The notes under the pieces: model-generated
What the model was told of the DNA's origin: nothing
Databases searched by the model: none
Seen by the model: only the letters and a program-made list of their open reading frames with translations
Part shown: one piece after another, positions 5,054-5,349 of the stretch
Position numbering within the stretch: the first letter of the stretch is position 1
Layout of the letters: the number at the start of each line of letters is the position of its first letter
Made by a program: the position numbers and the translations under genes
Source of the DNA: DASTCC01 sp035711465
GTDB taxonomy: Bacteria; Acidobacteriota; Vicinamibacteria; Vicinamibacterales; SCN-69-37
Assembly (NCBI GenBank): GCA_035711465.1
Contig: DASTCC010000109.1
Span: forward strand, 1 to 5,349
DNA length: 5,349 bases
Reading direction: 5' to 3'

Positions 5054-5349
5054 CTACGCGGCTTGCTGGCGGACCAAAAAGGCCGCGTAGAACGCGTCCA
5101 GGTCGTGCGCGAACGGTCGCGTGACGAGGTCCCGGCTGGCGTCGAGCACGCCGGCCATCGCGAGAGCCCGGGGCGCTGCGGGGGGCTCGGTCCGTTGGAA
5201 GTCCGGATGCGCCGCCAGGAAGCGGGCGACGACCTCGCTGTTCTCGTCCGGTTCGGAAGAGCAGGTCGCGTAGACGAGCAGGCCGCCCGGCCTCACCGCG
5301 GTCGAGGCCTGTTCGAGAATCGCCAGCTCGAGCGCCGCCAGCCGCGCGA
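5054..5349 (-). CDS. rsmB: 16S rRNA (cytosine-5)-methyltransferase RsmB, C-terminal part (5' end outside window)
   Basis: The visible 97 residues are the C-terminal end of a NOP2/Sun-family RNA m5C methyltransferase, which in RsmB methylates C967 of 16S rRNA using S-adenosylmethionine. The helix LAALELAILEQA is followed by VRPGGLLVYATCSSEPDEN, which carries the motif VI TC Cys that acts as nucleophile on the target cytosine in this family, and the conserved P-x-E/D-EN end of that motif. The reading frame stays open to the right edge, and its translation upstream of the GTG at 5294-5296 is still family-like, so that codon is internal and not the start. The gene stops at TAG (5054-5056), 17 bases before the PASTA gene. 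RsmB is favoured over RsmF/YebU by the PASTA-rpe neighbourhood, as rsmB commonly precedes these genes; the fmt/rsmB order upstream cannot be seen. Confidence 0.85.
   Translation of the reverse strand, partial: ARLAALELAILEQASTAVRPGGLLVYATCSSEPDENSEVVARFLAAHPDFQRTEPPAAPRALAMAGVLDASRDLVTRPFAHDLDAFYAAFLVRQQAA

Noticed and set aside
5048..5077. Possible minus-strand promoter for the PASTA gene (TTGGTC, 18 bases, TACACT)
   Set aside because: Only three and four of six consensus bases match, it lies in the rsmB tail, and it would leave a leader of only a few bases before the ATG. It is not strong enough to call.
5054..5296. A stand-alone 80-residue gene starting at the GTG at 5294-5296
   Set aside because: The frame stays open to the right edge with methyltransferase-like sequence, and motif VI would be cut from its helix, so this is the tail of rsmB.

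Overview
This is a gene-dense, high-GC (about two-thirds G+C by eye) bacterial chromosomal segment of housekeeping and cell-envelope genes. The outer-membrane lipoprotein BamD points to a Gram-negative, diderm organism. The gene order rsmB - PASTA protein - rpe, together with the protein style, would fit an Acidobacteriota or a deltaproteobacterial lineage. That placement is an inference from sequence style, not from a database comparison. I see no mobile element, CRISPR array, tRNA, rRNA or long non-coding stretch.

Layout. At the left edge (1-724, minus) is the N-terminal 241 residues of a sugar-1-phosphate nucleotidyltransferase of the mannose-1-phosphate guanylyltransferase type. A 77-base divergent gap (725-801) separates it from pgsA (802-1431, plus), which encodes a CDP-alcohol phosphotransferase for phosphatidylglycerol-phosphate synthesis. 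pgsA runs tail-to-tail into, and overlaps by 20 bases, a long minus-strand gene string. In transcription order this string is: the C-terminus of a 16S rRNA m5C methyltransferase (rsmB, cut by the right edge), a membrane-anchored protein with three PASTA repeats, ribulose-phosphate 3-epimerase (rpe), a YbgC-type hotdog thioesterase, an NAD-dependent nucleotide-sugar epimerase, and BamD.

The minus-strand string looks like one transcription unit. Spacings are 17 bases (rsmB/PASTA), a 4-base GTGA overlap (PASTA/rpe), 5 bases (rpe/thioesterase), a 4-base ATGA overlap (thioesterase/epimerase) and 31 bases (epimerase/bamD). Functionally it mixes ribosome maturation, peptidoglycan sensing or binding, the pentose-phosphate pathway, acyl-thioester hydrolysis, surface-sugar synthesis and outer-membrane protein assembly, so the common theme is growth and envelope biogenesis.

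The most interesting point is the PASTA protein. It sits between rsmB and rpe, where Firmicutes carry the PASTA Ser/Thr kinase PrkC, but here it has only a short basic cytoplasmic tail, one membrane segment and the PASTA repeats, with no kinase domain. The rest is largely ordinary core-genome content; I found no convincing new system.
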